Shown in pieces: positions 1 through 10,200 of a DNA stretch of 64,000 nt; the first letter of the stretch is position 1, and each line of letters opens with the position of its first letter. A program made the translations under genes and the position numbers. The stretch lies in contig JALBYF010000029.1 of NCBI GenBank assembly GCA_023212725.1, positions 62,001 through 126,000 on the forward strand, written 5' to 3'. Source of the stretch: Tranzscheliella williamsii (lineage: Eukaryota > Basidiomycota > Ustilaginomycetes > Ustilaginales > Ustilaginaceae). The notes beneath the pieces were generated by a model, which saw nothing but the letters and a program-made list of their open reading frames with translations, made no database searches and had not been told where the DNA came from.

Positions 1-731
1 GACTCGGACGGCGAGCGAGAGTTTTGAGCTGAGCCCGAAGGCGACCGAAAGCCATCACGCGAGTCCGAGTGCGGATCCCCAAAACGCGAGTCTGAGTGCG
101 AAGCTGACTTCGAAGGGGAGAATGCATGGGAAGATGCTGCCAAGGAAGGGAATGAGGATGTGGAGAAGCGTCGAGGCCGGAGGCGAAGGCACTGTACCCT
201 GCTGCAGAGCGAGAGCAGTTGCACGGGCAGCGACGCGCATGGACGCAGCCTAGACATCCCAGAATGGAGCAGACGAGACGCACGAAAGCTCCCAAACGCT
301 GACGAGAGAGAACGGAAAAGGAAAGCGACGGAGATGGGAGAAGGGAGCTGGGAGCTGGCAAGACAAAGTGGAAGAATTGGCTGTCACCAAGTGAGAATAA
401 TAATATCGACTTCCGTTTTCCGAGCCCAGGTAGTTCCGATCTAACATTCAAACAAATTGGAATCGGGATAGATCTCTCTTGCGAAGAAAAGTCGAACGCA
501 GCATCGAAAATTTCGATTGGATTATTGAAAGCACTCTCACACTCTACATTGACAAAATATCGAAAGGGTGATGATCCTGCCACTCCACTTGGTGGAAAGC
601 TTGGAGGTAGGGGTTGTGGGACAGATGGGCAAGAGGGCCAGCGGTGAGAGTGAGTGTGGTTGGTTCTTATCCTCCTTGAGCCATCCATCACCGACTCATC
701 GTCAACAAGCACCAAGCAAGAAGCGTGCATC
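1..731. other. Left-edge non-coding stretch and PRMT3 upstream region
   Basis: No open frame here reads like a real protein on either strand. Two near-identical copies of a GCGAGTCCGAGTGCG-like unit lie at about 59-104. A short AT-rich part at about 440-560 (including the palindromic ATCGAAAATTTCGAT) probably belongs to the promoter of the gene starting at 732. The 3' end or UTR of a neighbour outside the window cannot be excluded. Confidence 0.4.
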
Positions 732-2579
732 ATGGCGCATAAAGACGCCGAAGGCTATGTCTCCGACTCTCCCTCGCAGTGCGGCTCGGGTTCGGATTTC
801 GACGACGAAGACCATGACTTTGGCGATTGGAAGTCGGACGCCTCGAATCCACCTGCTCCTACACCCGCCCTGTTTGCCTCTGCCGGCACGGACCGGGCGT
901 CGTTCAAGTCGCCCAACGACGCTCTCGCCGACGCCAAGGCCAAAGGATGTGATCTCGTAGCGCTAGTAGCCAAGCTCCAGCTCGACACGCTGCAGGTTAT
1001 TCGGCTCATCAACCGCATTCGCCGGCTCAGTCTGTCGGTGGAGCAGGTCCACACTCTCCAGGGCCAAGAGCCGTGGCTCAACGCCGACGAAGAGCTCAAG
1101 CCCGTGCCAGGTTTCGAGGACGACGGTTTGCTGCAGCTCGACTTTGACCTTCTGGCCGTCGACGCCAGTGCCGGCGCCAAAGACGCTGCCAGCTCGACGC
1201 AAGAAACGGCTGTGACCGCGTCGCTCAGTCCGGAGCAGATTCGCATCCGGGAGCTGGAAGCGCAGCTCGCGACGGCCAGGACGGCGATGGAGGAGCTGCG
1301 CAGCATTCACGCCTCGTCGCTGGGGCTCTCGTCGAAAGACCTTTCGGATGCGACGGCGGCGCCGCTGTCCATCGAGCAGCGCGGCAAGCTGGCGTCGTCG
1401 GTACTCGCGCGCACGCAGCGCCCGTCGAGTCGCAAGGAGGACGACGTGCTGTACTTTGACAGCTACTCGACCAACAGCATCCACCAGACCATGATCACCG
1501 ACTCGGCGCGCACACTCTCGTACGCCCAGTTCCTGCTCCATCCAGACAACCAGCATCTGATCCGTGGCAAGGTGGTCATGGACGTCGGCTGCGGCACGGG
1601 CATCCTCTCGCTCTTTGCTGCGCGCGCCGGCGCCAAGCTCGTCATCGCCATCGACGCCTCGGACATCGTCGAGCGCGCCAAGAAAAACGTCGAGGCCAAC
1701 GGCTTTGGTCACGTCATCCACGTCTACCGCGGCAAGCTCGAGGAGCTGGACGATCAGCTGGCCGCCTACCGCGGCAGTGTTGACCTGCTCGTCAGCGAGT
1801 GGATGGGCTACTTTTTGCTCTACGAGAACATGCTTCCCTCGGTGCTCGTCGCGCGCGACCGCTATCTGAAGCCCCAGACCGGCGTGCTGGCGCCCAACAA
1901 GATGACCATGCATCTCGCCGCCTTTTCCAGCGCCGCCTTGCTCGAGACCAAGATCGGCTTTTGGAATCGCGTCCACGGCTTTGACATGACGTCCATGACC
2001 GAGGGTTTGCTCGACGAGGCCTTTGTCGACACGATCGACCCGAGCGATGTCGTCACCGACGCGCACCTCTTTGCCAGTCTTGACCTGCAGCGTCTCGCGC
2101 CGCGACAGCCCGAGCCGAGCGCCAGTTTCCAGCTCACCCTCGCCGCCGATGCTCCCGTCGTGCACGGCTTTGTCGCCTGGTTCGACACCTTCTTCTACCC
2201 GGCAGCCGCGGTCCCGGCCGGGGTGGACGCCTGCCCGCCCTTCGCGCTGGCAGAGGCTGACATCGCCGGCCTCAACCTCACCGCCAACGCCGTGGTCCCC
2301 CCCGCATCCCACACCCCGGCCGGCCACCGCGTCGCCTTCTCCACCTCGCCCTACAGCAAGGAAACCCACTGGCAGCAGACCCTCTTCGTCCTCAAAGACC
2401 CCATTACCGACGCCCGCGCCGGCGACACCATCCGCGGCGACATAATCGTCCAGCAAAACGCAAAGTTCGAGCGCGAACTCGACGTCGAAATCCACTACCT
2501 CCACGTCTCCGCCACCACCGCCCAACCCCCCAAGAAGAAGGTCGAGGCCAAGCTCGTCCAGCTCTTCAAGGTCCGCTAG
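732..2579 (+). CDS. rmt3: PRMT3-like protein arginine N-methyltransferase
   Basis: A 615-aa type I protein arginine methyltransferase, which transfers methyl groups from S-adenosylmethionine to arginines; PRMT3 homologues act on ribosomal protein S2 in the cytosol. The SAM-binding motif I VVMDVGCGTG is near residues 282-291. The double-E loop SEWMGYFLLYE is near 355-365 and the THW loop near 545. The N-terminus has the PRMT3 layout: an acidic stretch with DFGDWKSD, then a helical segment ending LDTLQVIRLINRIR. The usual C2H2 zinc ligands are missing (ALFASAG where CxxC is expected). The frame is open from a GTG at 654, but the first ATG is at 732, just after a CATC context. It converges on the squalene synthase gene with only 143 bp between stops. 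No intron is needed. Confidence 0.9.
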   Translation: MAHKDAEGYVSDSPSQCGSGSDFDDEDHDFGDWKSDASNPPAPTPALFASAGTDRASFKSPNDALADAKAKGCDLVALVAKLQLDTLQVIRLINRIRRLSLSVEQVHTLQGQEPWLNADEELKPVPGFEDDGLLQLDFDLLAVDASAGAKDAASSTQETAVTASLSPEQIRIRELEAQLATARTAMEELRSIHASSLGLSSKDLSDATAAPLSIEQRGKLASSVLARTQRPSSRKEDDVLYFDSYSTNSIHQTMITDSARTLSYAQFLLHPDNQHLIRGKVVMDVGCGTGILSLFAARAGAKLVIAIDASDIVERAKKNVEANGFGHVIHVYRGKLEELDDQLAAYRGSVDLLVSEWMGYFLLYENMLPSVLVARDRYLKPQTGVLAPNKMTMHLAAFSSAALLETKIGFWNRVHGFDMTSMTEGLLDEAFVDTIDPSDVVTDAHLFASLDLQRLAPRQPEPSASFQLTLAADAPVVHGFVAWFDTFFYPAAAVPAGVDACPPFALAEADIAGLNLTANAVVPPASHTPAGHRVAFSTSPYSKETHWQQTLFVLKDPITDARAGDTIRGDIIVQQNAKFERELDVEIHYLHVSATTAQPPKKKVEAKLVQLFKVR

Positions 2580-2722
2580 CCCGCCGCCCTCCCTTCCCCC
2601 TCCCCCGCCACGCATAGAGACAGTTGGGATATGAAACCAGAAACGAGATGCACCACTGGGGTGACGGCGCGCCGGTGCGAGAGAGTGAAATTGCCAAAGG
2701 AGACAGGATGGATACATGGGTA

Positions 2723-4435
2723 CTAGAGCTCGAGCTTGGTGGTGCTGGAGAAGCCGTGCTGCCAGACATGGTGGAAGCTGGCGCGGACGGTGTGGAGGAT
2801 GTCAGCGATGGTGCCGGCGCTGTTGGCCTTGGCGTGGTAGTAGTAGTACTGGATGGCGGCAGAGAGGGGGTCGGGGCCGTCCATGGTCCAGTACCAGATG
2901 ATTTCCCAGGTGATGAGCGCCACGCCGCCCATGAACAGGGTCATGGCGAGGATCATGTAGACAAAGAAGCGGAGCATCTGTGCCTGGTCTGCCTTGTCGC
3001 GCGCGCGCTTTTCGGCGTCTGACATGAGCTCCTCGGGCGAGAGCGCGGCGCGTGCCTCGGCCAGCGCCGTCTTGGCATCCCCCCCGCCCCCGTGCAGCTT
3101 GACATGCCGCTGCAGGATCGCCTTGGTCTTGCGGTCGTCCGACCACTTCTGCAGCGCCGCCGACCGGACATCCTCCTTCTCGCCGTCCGCCGCCGCCGAG
3201 ACAAAACTGGGATAGTACGTCTCGCACCACTGCTCGATGCGCGCCAGCTCCACCGACCAGCGCGCAAAGTTGGGGTCCGCCGGCGACAGGCGAAGATGAA
3301 TCTTCCTCGCATACTCCAAAAACGTATAGGCCACATCGCGCGGGTTGACCGCTCGCAAAATGAGGCCGACAGCAACGCCCTTGCGGATCTTGACGTTCTT
3401 CTTGAGCACGTTAGCGTTGCCAAACATGATCTCGATCGTGGCGATGGCCATCACCTGCGGAATCGCGCAAAAGTTAAAGATACTCTGTTCCTTGAGCAGC
3501 GCAAGGTAGTCCAGCGCCGACGTCGCGTGCGACATGGCGTCGAGCAGCATGCTGGACAGGACGTACATGCTTCGCTGGCCCAGCTCGTTGTCGGCCGCCT
3601 TCCACTTGTTGCTGCCGGGCGACGTCTCTACGATGCCGGAGGCGACTTCGGGCTGCGATCCGAAGCGGGCGTACGAGTCGGCCCAGCATTGCTTGGGCCA
3701 GAAGAAGCGGCCTTCGGCGCAGTCCTCGGCATAGTCTCGGATGATGTTGGTCTTTTGGAGGAAGAGGCCCATGTGATTGGAAAGCTCGAGCTGGTTGCCG
3801 AGCCACGGTCGCTCGAGCTTGCTCTCGGCGAACAAGCGCGAGAGACCCTCGCCGACCAGGCCGGCAACAAAGTGGCAGTAGAGGTCAAAGTCGGTCCAGG
3901 TGGCCACGCTGAGAGGCGTCTTGTCGCTCGCCTCAATGTAGCTGGCCATGCCTGCACCCATCTTGGCGGCAATGTCGGCAATGACGGTCTGGTAGCCCGG
4001 GTCGAGCAACTGAAACTCGGCAATGACCTTGTCGAACTCGACGAGCAGCTGTCGGTCCTTCTCGTTGGGACCGGACTCGGTGAAGGTCCATCCTGGCTGC
4101 TGGAGCACCTTGTAGAAGCCGGTGAGGAGAGGCACCTTCTTGCTGACGGGAATGGTCATATCGTCTTCAATCGTGTCCAGCGCACGGAGGACAAGGTAGA
4201 AGAGGCAGATGACACGCGAAAGCTCGCCCTTAAGCTCCTTGATGACGGCGGCGAAGGATCGCGAGGTGAGGTCGAGGAGACCCCAGCACTCGCGCATCCG
4301 CTCGCGACTCCAGCCCGACGCTTCTGGATTCTCCTTGATGTCGTTGAGCGGATCGCGCCACACCTTGTAGCTGATCATCGACCGGAGCTCATTGGGATGC
4401 GTGGCCGCCAGCAGGACATAACCTAGGAAACCCAT
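2723..4435 (-). CDS. ERG9: Squalene synthase (farnesyl-diphosphate farnesyltransferase)
   Basis: A 570-aa enzyme joining two farnesyl diphosphates to squalene with NADPH, the first committed step of ergosterol synthesis, at the ER membrane. The two Asp-rich motifs are intact: DTIEDD at residues 87-92 and DYAED at 234-238, followed by EGRFFWPKQCW. The block LLDLTSRSFAAVIKELKGEL (54-73) is typical of the family. A hydrophobic C-terminal anchor (FFVYMILAMTLFMGGVALIT, about 505-525) fits the tail-anchored ER topology. The protein is longer than yeast Erg9 (444 aa), mainly through a basic/acidic linker before the anchor. The start is the ATG at 4435 giving MGFLGYVLLAATHP; the frame extends to a TTG at 4444. 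It is intronless. Confidence 0.95.
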   Translation of the reverse strand: MGFLGYVLLAATHPNELRSMISYKVWRDPLNDIKENPEASGWSRERMRECWGLLDLTSRSFAAVIKELKGELSRVICLFYLVLRALDTIEDDMTIPVSKKVPLLTGFYKVLQQPGWTFTESGPNEKDRQLLVEFDKVIAEFQLLDPGYQTVIADIAAKMGAGMASYIEASDKTPLSVATWTDFDLYCHFVAGLVGEGLSRLFAESKLERPWLGNQLELSNHMGLFLQKTNIIRDYAEDCAEGRFFWPKQCWADSYARFGSQPEVASGIVETSPGSNKWKAADNELGQRSMYVLSSMLLDAMSHATSALDYLALLKEQSIFNFCAIPQVMAIATIEIMFGNANVLKKNVKIRKGVAVGLILRAVNPRDVAYTFLEYARKIHLRLSPADPNFARWSVELARIEQWCETYYPSFVSAAADGEKEDVRSAALQKWSDDRKTKAILQRHVKLHGGGGDAKTALAEARAALSPEELMSDAEKRARDKADQAQMLRFFVYMILAMTLFMGGVALITWEIIWYWTMDGPDPLSAAIQYYYYHAKANSAGTIADILHTVRASFHHVWQHGFSSTTKLEL

Positions 4436-4832
4436 CTCGTCCAAGCCTTGTACGATCGGTTAAATGCCAAGAAACACAAAAAGTCGCTTCGAGAGGATGG
4501 CGGCGAGACAGGAACGGAGGAAGAGCGCAGAAGCAAAAGCAGAAGCAGGAGCGGAAGCAGGAGCGGAGGCGGAACTGACATCAGGAAGAAGGCGAAAGCT
4601 CTCTGCAACGCTCGCACCGCCTGACCTCTCTGCGCTTGGCGTGGGGTTGCAAAGCATAGGCCATCACGCCGCGCACAGTCCTCCCTGCCACTTTAACAGC
4701 CACAAACACACGCCAAAAGTCGATTGCCATCGCTTGCTCGTCTCTCGGCCGTGTGATACTAACCCCTTCCACACAACACACCCCACTCACACTCGTGAGG
4801 TAAGATGATAACGGTAACGGTGGCGTGTAACC
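4436..4832. other. Intergenic region upstream of ERG9
   Basis: It separates the 5' end of ERG9 from the 3' end of the GGTase-I beta gene, so it should hold the ERG9 promoter and the GGTase terminator. An imperfect GCAGAA/GCGGAA purine repeat lies at about 4528-4575. No gene is seen. Confidence 0.5.
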
Positions 4833-6137
4833 TCACAATGGGTTGGCAGCGTGTTGGAGGTGCTGACCGATCCAGTCTCGGGTTGTGGTGGTGCAGTTGA
4901 GCAGCGCGTCGAGGTCTTGCAGTTCCAGCGCCGGCAGTAGCGGCTCGCCAGTGGGCTTGCCTGTGGGCTTGCCTGTGGGCTCGCCTGTGGAGGCGCTGTG
5001 ATGCCGCGCTTCCTGCTGATGCAGCGCCAAAGCAGCGAGACCCAGGTAGCTGTGCAGCAGGTCAGGGTGGTCGTTGGGGACCTTGGCGATCCCGCCCACG
5101 CGGCTCTGCGCAGAAAGGATATACGCCACATCACTCCGCGTGTCGATCAGCCGGTGGTGCTCCAGGATGGACAGCGCAGCGCCGTTCCAGAAGGAGTAGC
5201 ACACATCAGGCGGTACCTTGCACGCCCGGCCCTGGAATCCGCCCCATCGGTGCTCTTCCTCCTCCCTCCTCTCCTCCTCCTCCTCCTCCTCCTCCTCCTC
5301 CTCCTCCTCCTCCTCCTCCTCCTCCTCCTTTCCAACGGATCCTGTTGGTCCTGCTTCTGATTCGCGGCAAGCTGAAACCATGCTCGCTGGTGAAGCTTGG
5401 CGATGCAGCAGCCACGCCACTGTGGACGCCTTCCAGGCTTGTGGCAGGCGCTGTTCGCTGGAGGATGGGAGAGTGTCGCCCAGTAAGCGCAGCGCCGCGA
5501 CGCAGCAGTACGTCATGCCGGCGTGTGATTCTTGATGCTCGCTTGCGCCGAAGCCGCCGTCGTACCGTTGGCAGCGCGTGAGGTAGCCTATGCAACTTGG
5601 CTTGTCGATGGCGGTGAGCTCGCCAAGCATGGATACGACTGCGACTGCGCAGTATGTGAATCGCGGGTCGCTGTCCTCGTCTGTGGTTTCGAGAGGGAGT
5701 GGGATGGTGGGATGGGTGGTTTCGGCGCGGAAGCCGCCGGAGCGGGGGTGCTGCAGCGCGCGCACGAACGTCAGCAACGCTTCGCGGTCCAGGCGCGAGA
5801 AGTCGTCGCGCAGCACCGCGAGCGCCAGCAGCGCCGCGTACGTCATGGCGACGTTGGCACCCCCCGCGCCTGGCCCGCCGCCAAACCCGCCGCCGGCACG
5901 CTGCTGCGCATAGATCCAGTCGGCCAGCTCGGCACACTCCGCGCTCGGAATCCGAACCCGCGCACCGAGCACGTCCAGCCCCGCCAGCGCAAAGTACCCC
6001 AGCGTCATCCGCTGGTCATCCCCAGACGTATACGCCGCCGGCAGCAGCCGCAGACACCGCAGAAAGAACGAAACGTGCTTCTTGTTCTCCAGCACCCCCC
6101 CATCGCAGGCCAGCGAACGCCGCCCCGCGTCGTCCAT
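4833..6137 (-). CDS. CDC43: Geranylgeranyltransferase type I beta subunit
   Basis: A 434-aa beta subunit of protein geranylgeranyltransferase I, which with the shared alpha subunit prenylates CaaL proteins such as Rho1 and Cdc42. The N-terminal block HVSFFLRCLRLLP...YTSGDDQRMTLGYF is diagnostic of type I rather than farnesyl- or Rab-transferase. Zinc ligands are in PPDVCYSFW (D and C) and in HPDLLHSYLG (second H). QRYDGGFGASEHQESHAGMT matches the prenyltransferase repeats. Two low-complexity insertions are unusual: a run of about 20 Glu from a GAG/CTC microsatellite (about 5271-5329), and a G-E/K-P-T repeat near the C-terminus. The start is the ATG at 6137 (MDDAGRRS); the frame extends only to a TTG at 6149. 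Intronless. Confidence 0.93.
   Translation of the reverse strand: MDDAGRRSLACDGGVLENKKHVSFFLRCLRLLPAAYTSGDDQRMTLGYFALAGLDVLGARVRIPSAECAELADWIYAQQRAGGGFGGGPGAGGANVAMTYAALLALAVLRDDFSRLDREALLTFVRALQHPRSGGFRAETTHPTIPLPLETTDEDSDPRFTYCAVAVVSMLGELTAIDKPSCIGYLTRCQRYDGGFGASEHQESHAGMTYCCVAALRLLGDTLPSSSEQRLPQAWKASTVAWLLHRQASPASMVSACRESEAGPTGSVGKEEEEEEEEEEEEEEEEEEERREEEEHRWGGFQGRACKVPPDVCYSFWNGAALSILEHHRLIDTRSDVAYILSAQSRVGGIAKVPNDHPDLLHSYLGLAALALHQQEARHHSASTGEPTGKPTGKPTGEPLLPALELQDLDALLNCTTTTRDWIGQHLQHAANPL
4942..4989. repeat. 12-bp coding minisatellite, four units, in CDC43
   Basis: Four tandem 12-bp units (GGCTYGCCWGTG) lie at 4942, 4954, 4966 and 4978. On the minus strand they encode repeated G-E/K-P-T near the C-terminus of the GGTase-I beta subunit. 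The unit is a multiple of three, so copy-number change keeps the frame. Confidence 0.9.
5271..5329. repeat. (CTC)n/(GAG)n microsatellite in CDC43 coding sequence
   Basis: About 59 bp of almost perfect CTC repeats, read on the minus strand as poly-glutamate between the repeat domain and the zinc-binding DVCYSFW motif. It is likely length-polymorphic between strains while preserving the frame. Confidence 0.95.
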
Positions 6138-6484
6138 GTCCTGGCTCAAGCCTCGTCAGACCTCTTGATCGTGACTGCGAGCATACAACAGAGAGATAGT
6201 GGTGGTGGCGGCCGCCAGTGCTGCGTCTTGTCGGTAGTTGTGGGTTGGGTGCAGGGGCTTAGGTGTTGGGTTGTTGGTGGTGGGCAGCTTGGCGGAAATC
6301 GGAAGTGGGGAGACGGAACTCGGCCTTGGCTGGTGAGCGAGGATTTCTATCGTTATTTCGCGGAAAAGAGCGTTTCTTCTCCTTCGTTCCCCGTGACTGG
6401 CATCAGAGAAGCAGTAACGCCTTGGTGGCCTTGTCACTCGCTGCGATCTACGCGTCAGCTTGTTGCGCCGGGGTGCCGATACGG
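6138..6484. promoter_or_regulatory. Divergent promoter region between CDC43 and a small membrane-protein gene
   Basis: 347 bp between two divergently oriented starts (ATG at 6137 minus, ATG at 6485 plus). It should contain both promoters. No convincing TATA box or known operator is seen. Confidence 0.4.
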
Positions 6485-7042
6485 ATGGCCTCTTGGACGC
6501 GGGCGTCGGGCGCGCGGCGGTACTTTGCGCCGTCGTCGATCCCGCCGATTTTGCTGCTGACGGTGGCGACGTCGTTTGCGTTCAACCATGCGCTGCTGAC
6601 TACGGAGCGGCGCGAGGAGGAGCGGCGGCACCGGGTCCAGCTCGAGGTGTTGCGCGATGTGCTGGCGCACAAGGCGGGGCAGCTGCGTGCTGAGTCGCGC
6701 GGGGCAGTCGCGGGGGAGGGCGATGCCGACGAGCGACTGACGCTGGTGCGCCGCCTCTACTCCGTGGGTCTCGACCCGGCCCGGTACGCGCTCGTGCCCG
6801 CTACGGACCCCTCCCCCCCCGCTCCGCGCCACATTGCCTGGTCCGAAATCTTCCTCGGCTCCCCCGCCTCTCGCACCTCCATCTCCTACAAGTGGTCCCA
6901 GGTCGCCGCAGGCATCCGCAGCACCTTCACTCCCCACGCCAACCCAGACACCCCCACCGACCCCGCCACCGACGACCTCCACCACATCGAACAGCAGTGG
7001 CTTGCATTCCTCGAGTCCGCCGACAAACCTGCCACCCCTTAG
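6485..7042 (+). CDS. Small single-pass membrane protein, function unknown
   Basis: A 185-aa protein starting MASWTRASGARRYF at the first in-frame ATG. One hydrophobic segment (SIPPILLLTVATSFAFNHAL, about residues 19-38) is followed by a strongly charged, probably helical stretch (TERREEERRHRVQLEVLRDV). A Pro/Ser/Thr-rich middle and a short acidic tail follow. The short basic N-terminus, one membrane span and charged helix resemble small inner-mitochondrial-membrane proteins, but no family motif is recognised. The frame is open upstream to a GTG at 6263, which would add 74 residues of unconvincing sequence. It converges on the dynein gene with 170 bp between stops. Confidence 0.6.
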   Translation: MASWTRASGARRYFAPSSIPPILLLTVATSFAFNHALLTTERREEERRHRVQLEVLRDVLAHKAGQLRAESRGAVAGEGDADERLTLVRRLYSVGLDPARYALVPATDPSPPAPRHIAWSEIFLGSPASRTSISYKWSQVAAGIRSTFTPHANPDTPTDPATDDLHHIEQQWLAFLESADKPATP

Positions 7043-7212
7043 TCATCCATCCCACTCCGGGCCCCCCTCAGCGTCCCACGATACCCCTGTAGACCCAAAC
7101 AAACAGACAATGCTCCTGCGCATCCACACGCCGAGTGTTGTGGCTTCAACACGTCGCACAGAGCCGGACGATGGAAAAGGGCGCTTGGTTGCTTCGCACA
7201 GGAGGAGGGATG

Positions 7213-10200
7213 CTACGCGGCGCGGAGGGCGACGGCGCGCTGTGCGACTGTCGCCGGCGCGAGGCCTTGCTCGGCATTGAGGTGGGTGGAGAAGAGCGCG
7301 ACGCTGCGGTCCTCGTTGAGGTAGACGCTGATGGGGACCTGGGTGCGGTGTGCGGCTGGATCGGTGCGCGTGCGCTCCTGCCACATGAGGCTGGTCAGGC
7401 CGAGGCTGGTGAGCGTGCCGTCGTTGAGCTCGACCTCGCCGCGCTCGGCGTTCCAGGCGGCGCCCTGGAGCTTGAGGCCGCGCAGCGCAAACTTGCCCGC
7501 GTCCAGCCCGGCGCGCGCGTCGTTGAGCCGCAGCTCCAGCGCCAGGTTCTCCAGCGAGACCGCCGAGCCGTGCGCCACACTCTGCCGCGTCGCCGTCAGG
7601 TACGCCCCCGGCGCAAACAGCAGCCCCAGCGTCACCTCGAACATGTCGAATCGGTCCTCCTTGGTCACGGCCTCCAGCTGCGCCAGCCGCGCCTTCAGAT
7701 CCACCACCCACACCGTCAGCGGCATCGCCTTCGGCACCGAGTACCGCCGCCAGGCAGCTGGGATGACCGCCTTGGGCAGGTCGGTCAGCAAGGCCCGATT
7801 GTGATTTGTCTGCCGCGACACACCGTCGCACACCGCCACCACCTCGCTCAGATCCTCCCGCACCGTCTTCAGCAGCGCCGCCCCGGTCCGGTGCTCCCTT
7901 GCCCAGAACCGGTAGAGAGGATCGCTGATCGAATCCGCATCGGCTCGCAGCGGCGATACCTTCTCCGGCAATGTCGCCAGCCATTCCAGCGCATTCGCTC
8001 GCAGCACCTTCATCCACGCCGGCTGGACCGATGCCGACGCCGCCCCATCGCTCTTGGACGACGGCGCAGATGCAGATGCTCCGTGGGGCGAACCGGCGCC
8101 TACCGTCTCGCCGTCGTCCTCGTCGTCGTCGGCAAGCTGCTTCATCTTGACTAGCTTGTTCAGCAGCGCCGTGCCCTGGGCGGCGGCGATGACCTTTTCG
8201 GCGCTGGGCGGCAGGGCAAGCCACTGCGGCGGCTGGTGCTCGGGTAGCGCCTGGACCCAGGAGAGGAAGGTGTCCATTTTGACGCCCTCAGGTGCAACGA
8301 GCGGGTTCTCCGCATCCTTGACCAGCTTGAACCCAATGTCGTACGCCGCGGCGCAGAAGAGCGAGTCGACAAACGAGTCCAGCAACATCTGGTCCGGTAG
8401 GTTGTCGATCTTGCCGCCGTAGACGCTCTGCTTCAGCAGCGACCGGATCGCCTCCCACGGCAGCTGCGCCGGGTCGACATTCGACTTGCCCTTGGCCACC
8501 TGTCCGACCCACCCCTCGATCGTGTCAAGTGCGGTTTCCGCGTCCGAGTCGTTGAACTCAAACGGTTTCGACCAGCCCAGGGGCGTATACCGCAGCCGTT
8601 CGGTCAACGTCGCATGGAAGAAGGCGAGCAGGAAGAAGAGGCGTGGCGTCTCCGCCGGGCCTCGTTGCAGGCGGCTTGGCGCAACACTTTTGAGACTGTC
8701 TAGCATGCTTGCGCGTATGCCAGGCGGCGGCTCGTTCATCAGGATCCGCGACGCCCGCAGCACGTTGACCGGAATCGACGGGGAGGTCTCGCACGTCAGG
8801 AAGAGCCGGAAGTTGCGGTTCGGATTGAGGCTATGCATCTTCTTCTCCAGTTGGGAAAGCCAGCTGGGCGCCAGGTGAACGTTCTTTAGCAGGACCCAGT
8901 TGCCGGAACGTGCGGCCGAGGTGATGGCATGGTCTGCCAGCGCGAACCCCTCCTGCGAGCCCATGGCGACCGGTGTGCACCGCGCTCCGATCAGCTTGAC
9001 CAAGTTGTCGACACGGTAGCTGGCATCATAGCCGGGCACAGAGCAAAGCGCGATCGGCGTGCAGGCCTCGACTTCCTCGGCCACGATCTTGCCCAGATCG
9101 TATCCCGGCTCGCCCAGCACGTCCTGGCCAAAGATGTGGGCCGTGAACGCAGCCATGGCCTGGACAACGCGATCAGGCCGCAGGCACTTGACGACAAGCA
9201 TCCTCCGGACGCGATCCATAAGGTCGGCACATTCATCCCAGAAGGCGGGCACCACCGTCTCTGGCGTATTGGACTGGAGGAAAGCGAGCCAAGCAGGGCC
9301 ATTAAGCTCCATATGGCCTCCAATCTTTCGGAAAAAGGGAAGGCGCTTAAAGGCCTCGATGCGGACGAGTTGTTCCGGGTCGAGCAGCGCTTCCACCTCT
9401 CCACCTCCGCTAGCTTTGCTACGATTTGCTGCTGCCTCGGCCGATACCGTGGGCGAGACCGCGCTGCCTCCTTCGAGCAGGAAGTTGTACTCTTCACTGT
9501 CGAGTGTGTCAACCTGGCCTTCTTCCCGGGCCTTGATCTGTGCCAGGAGCATAGCCAACATGACGTGATCATGATTGGCAAGCGCCTTGCTTGTGCGTTG
9601 AAAAACAACGAGAAAGAGGTCGCGCATCAGAATGTCGAGGCGCTGCTTCGGGTCGGACACACCCTCCAAATGTGGATTGCGTCGCACAACAAAGTCGAAG
9701 ATGTCGAGAAAGAATCGCAAGGAAAACTGATAGAAGTGCGAGATCAGGTGAAGTTGATCGAGGACGAAAAAGAGGGAACTGCAGGCCTTAGCCAGCGGAA
9801 CGTATTCGGAGGTGACCTGGTCGACCTCGTGCATAATGGCGTCGGTCTCTTCGACCTTGGAGGTGACCTCGGCCGCCTCTTTCTTGAGCGTTTCCAGCGT
9901 GTCTATGACCTTGTCATCATCTAGGATGTTGCCCTTCGACTCGTTCAGCGCCGTAAGGAGAGAACGCTCAAGATGTCGGAGACGCAAGCGGAATTCGCCC
10001 TGTAGCTTCATAAGGTCGGTCCGCTTCTTGTCGGTGTCTGGCCTTTCCACCTTGAGCACCTGATCGAGAGACTGGCTCTGGAGACTGCTGCGTGTCATGG
10101 TGAAGTTGACAAAAGTGACGCGACTGCAGATATCGGGAGAGAACTCTACCGAAGGGTCACGAGTGGTGAGGAACATGTTAAAGGTGGGCGAGAAATCGAT

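Noticed and set aside
963..2717. 584-codon open frame antisense to the PRMT3-like gene
   Set aside because: It mirrors the codon positions of the real gene, has no motif, and includes the convergent intergenic region. It is a GC-driven shadow.
3092..4426. 444-codon plus-strand frame over ERG9
   Set aside because: Opposite-strand shadow of squalene synthase; no recognisable domain and no suitable ATG.
5532..6560. 342-codon frame across CDC43 and its promoter
   Set aside because: Antisense to the coding region, then crosses into the next gene; Arg/Gly-rich composition typical of shadows.
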